Shown here: one piece after another, positions 63,901 through 64,000 of the stretch | Numbering within the stretch: position 1 is the stretch's first letter | Layout: each line of letters opens with the position of its first letter | DNA from: Streptomyces sp. SN-593 | GTDB lineage: Bacteria > Actinomycetota > Actinomycetes > Streptomycetales > Streptomycetaceae | Reading direction: 5' to 3' | Assembly (NCBI RefSeq): GCF_016756395.1 | Contig: NZ_AP018365.1 | Span: forward strand, 8,683,501 to 8,747,500 | Length of the DNA: 64,000 nucleotides | Notes under the pieces: model-generated | What the model was told of the DNA's origin: nothing | The model's database searches: none | The model's input: only the letters and a program-made list of their open reading frames with translations | Made by a program: the position numbers and the translations under genes

Positions 63901-64000
63901 CGGCCGCGGCCCCGTTCCTGCCGATGGGCGGCTCGGGGGCTCCCGCGGGGACCGGCCGCGGGGACGACGACGACCGCGGCACGCTCGTGGAGCCGACCGG
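60969..64000 (+). CDS. Very large WXG-domain T7SS protein with Gly/Asp-rich repeats (runs off the right edge)
   Basis: ATG 60969 with GGAGGA upstream; 1010 codons are visible and the frame is still open at the edge. The first 220 residues are an all-helical WXG-superfamily domain with GPWKGDAADAF (Trp104) and MMSTFSKQVAATAD. From about 225 on it is Pro/Asp- then Gly/Leu/Asp-rich, with short repeats such as SAFDGGTGVDGAGGLGDD. Three near-identical 88-residue units (bases 62559-63350), a fourth that diverges and a degenerate fifth follow. The unit contains GMPLMPGMGGGAQSAQ, LDRSDASGLLDPEAEPW and FEPSEFPGSSE. Near the edge, FLPMGGSGAPAG followed by acidic residues resembles C-terminal ends of actinobacterial T7SS proteins, so the stop is probably close. 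It is a likely secreted substrate or surface protein. Confidence 0.88.
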   Translation, partial: MGDTDYDSNGFNQGDDGSIYGDPTATGSISDYDSWDWKQIEAAIRGMSAGVSNSDNLDHAASVASPQTLQDAANVFYHVQVVLSGVAKALQDQAKALAGDDGPWKGDAADAFYDMMSTFSKQVAATADVLSGGTSGSGNSVPQQLADNAVNLTNAQNKIGEIDAWYAHQATLMGVTPMSNGLIPVSKKPELVQMLNHDMRQVLKNLAADYQVTIDSVRPPGTITGPGPGDTPPVDEPPPDDTGADDSIGDVTPADLARLANTDGPALDAQAPDALTSADGFTPTGDALAPTPYSGSLDSNGPGSGLGDGSGLGDGSGLGGLGDNSTLDPNALDSALNPASFDGGTGVDGAGGLGDDGGLGGLGGLTPNALLSRSATPSAFDGGTGVDGAGGLGDDAGLGGLGGLTTTPSAFGGGTGLDGTGDLPESDLAEDPSTWKDGATATDFPGDTGIGGTSGLGADSGLGDEAGLGGLGDLKSVSPSAFPGSTATGGSVPNASDLGLESDTPGFSPSAFPGSTGLSAAGSGLTGGTGSGMPLMPGMGGGAQSAQGGLDRSDASGLLDPEAEPWAGDADTAGEGLLPSGGVPVGADGGLDLPGFEPSEFPGSSELGGEAAGVGGVGSGMPLMPGMGGGAQSAQGGLDRSDASGLLDPEAEPWAGDADTAGEGLLPSGGVPVGADGGLDLPGFEPSEFPGSSELGGEAAGVGGVGSGMPLMPGMGGGAQSAQGGLDRSDASGLLDPEAEPWAGDADTAGEGLLPSGGVPVGADGGLDLPGFEPSEFPGSSELGGEAAGVGGVGSGMPLMPGMGGGAQSAQGGLDRSDASGLLDPTAEPWTGDADTADGDIEAAGTVPGGQGRLDLPGTGAEEETAAAAPDAEPGMMMPGTGGVPGGAAGREDGVSSDASGLLAPSADPWTDEGAPDPEAAGTALSAPGTGALSGLTTGADGGTGAAPAPSAAEGDESGGTASEGFAVPAAAEASAVPAAAPFLPMGGSGAPAGTGRGDDDDRGTLVEPT
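62559..63411 (+). repeat. 264-bp in-frame tandem repeats
   Basis: Units start at 62559, 62823 and 63087 and are almost identical at base level (one visible C/T difference in the Asp-Arg-Ser-Asp segment). A fourth starts at 63351 and matches until about 63411, then drifts. The unit is a multiple of three, so copy number can change without breaking the gene. Codons are G/T-ending (GTG, GGT, TTG, GAT), unlike the flanks. Recent amplification is the natural explanation. Confidence 0.92.

Noticed and set aside
61595-63982. 795-codon minus-strand Pro/Ser-rich repeat protein
   Set aside because: Complement of the plus-strand WXG repeat protein, which has a ribosome site, a WXG domain and the right operon context.

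Overview
The window is very GC-rich DNA with strong Shine-Dalgarno sites, GTG/TTG starts and G/C-ending codons. It carries modular type I PKS genes, twin-arginine and Sec exported glycosidases, and a type VII (ESX) secretion locus. Together these suggest Streptomyces or a close relative. No transposase, integrase, CRISPR array, rRNA or tRNA was seen, and no transcriptional regulator gene lies in the window. All domain calls are by eye.

Region 1 (1 to about 38,350) is the right part of a hybrid PKS-NRPS cluster. In order: the end of a PKS (partial DH, decayed ER, KR, ACP, then KS-AT0-ACP), an NRPS (C-A0-PCP), a KS0-AT protein without ACP, and a PKS with a KSQ loading module plus one fully reducing methylmalonyl module. 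A type II thioesterase follows on the minus strand, then a 112-aa unknown protein, a discrete ACP, a heterodimeric ABC exporter, a DrrAB-type transporter, a Cys-nucleophile alpha/beta-hydrolase resembling Dieckmann cyclases, a free-standing A-PCP and a bicovalent-type FAD oxidase. Two assembly-line domains are ruined in cis (AT0 and A0), and each has an intact counterpart on a separate protein. The last PKS module has no reductive domains, so it should leave a beta-ketone for the NRPS. With a Dieckmann-type cyclase present, my inference is a 3-acyl (probably enoyl) tetramic acid with a propionate-derived starter, of the tirandamycin/streptolydigin general type.

Region 2 (38,348-43,301) is a two-gene carbohydrate operon behind a consensus-like promoter with LacI-type operator cores: a Tat-exported GH63-like glycosidase and a secreted GH59 galactocerebrosidase-like enzyme. 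A very strong hairpin separates it from the biosynthetic cluster.

Region 3 (43,302-44,764) has no convincing gene. It ends in a good sigma-70-type promoter and an operator-like repeat for the next operon.

Region 4 (44,765-64,000) is a type VII secretion locus: EccC, EccD, EccB, a 1462-aa protein with a proline-rich middle and a C-terminal domain resembling an ADP-ribosyltransferase fold, an EccA-like AAA+ ATPase fused to a beta-helix, two WXG100 proteins, a further small helical protein, and a very large WXG-type protein carrying near-identical 264-bp repeats and running off the right edge. EccE and the mycosin protease are not in the window.
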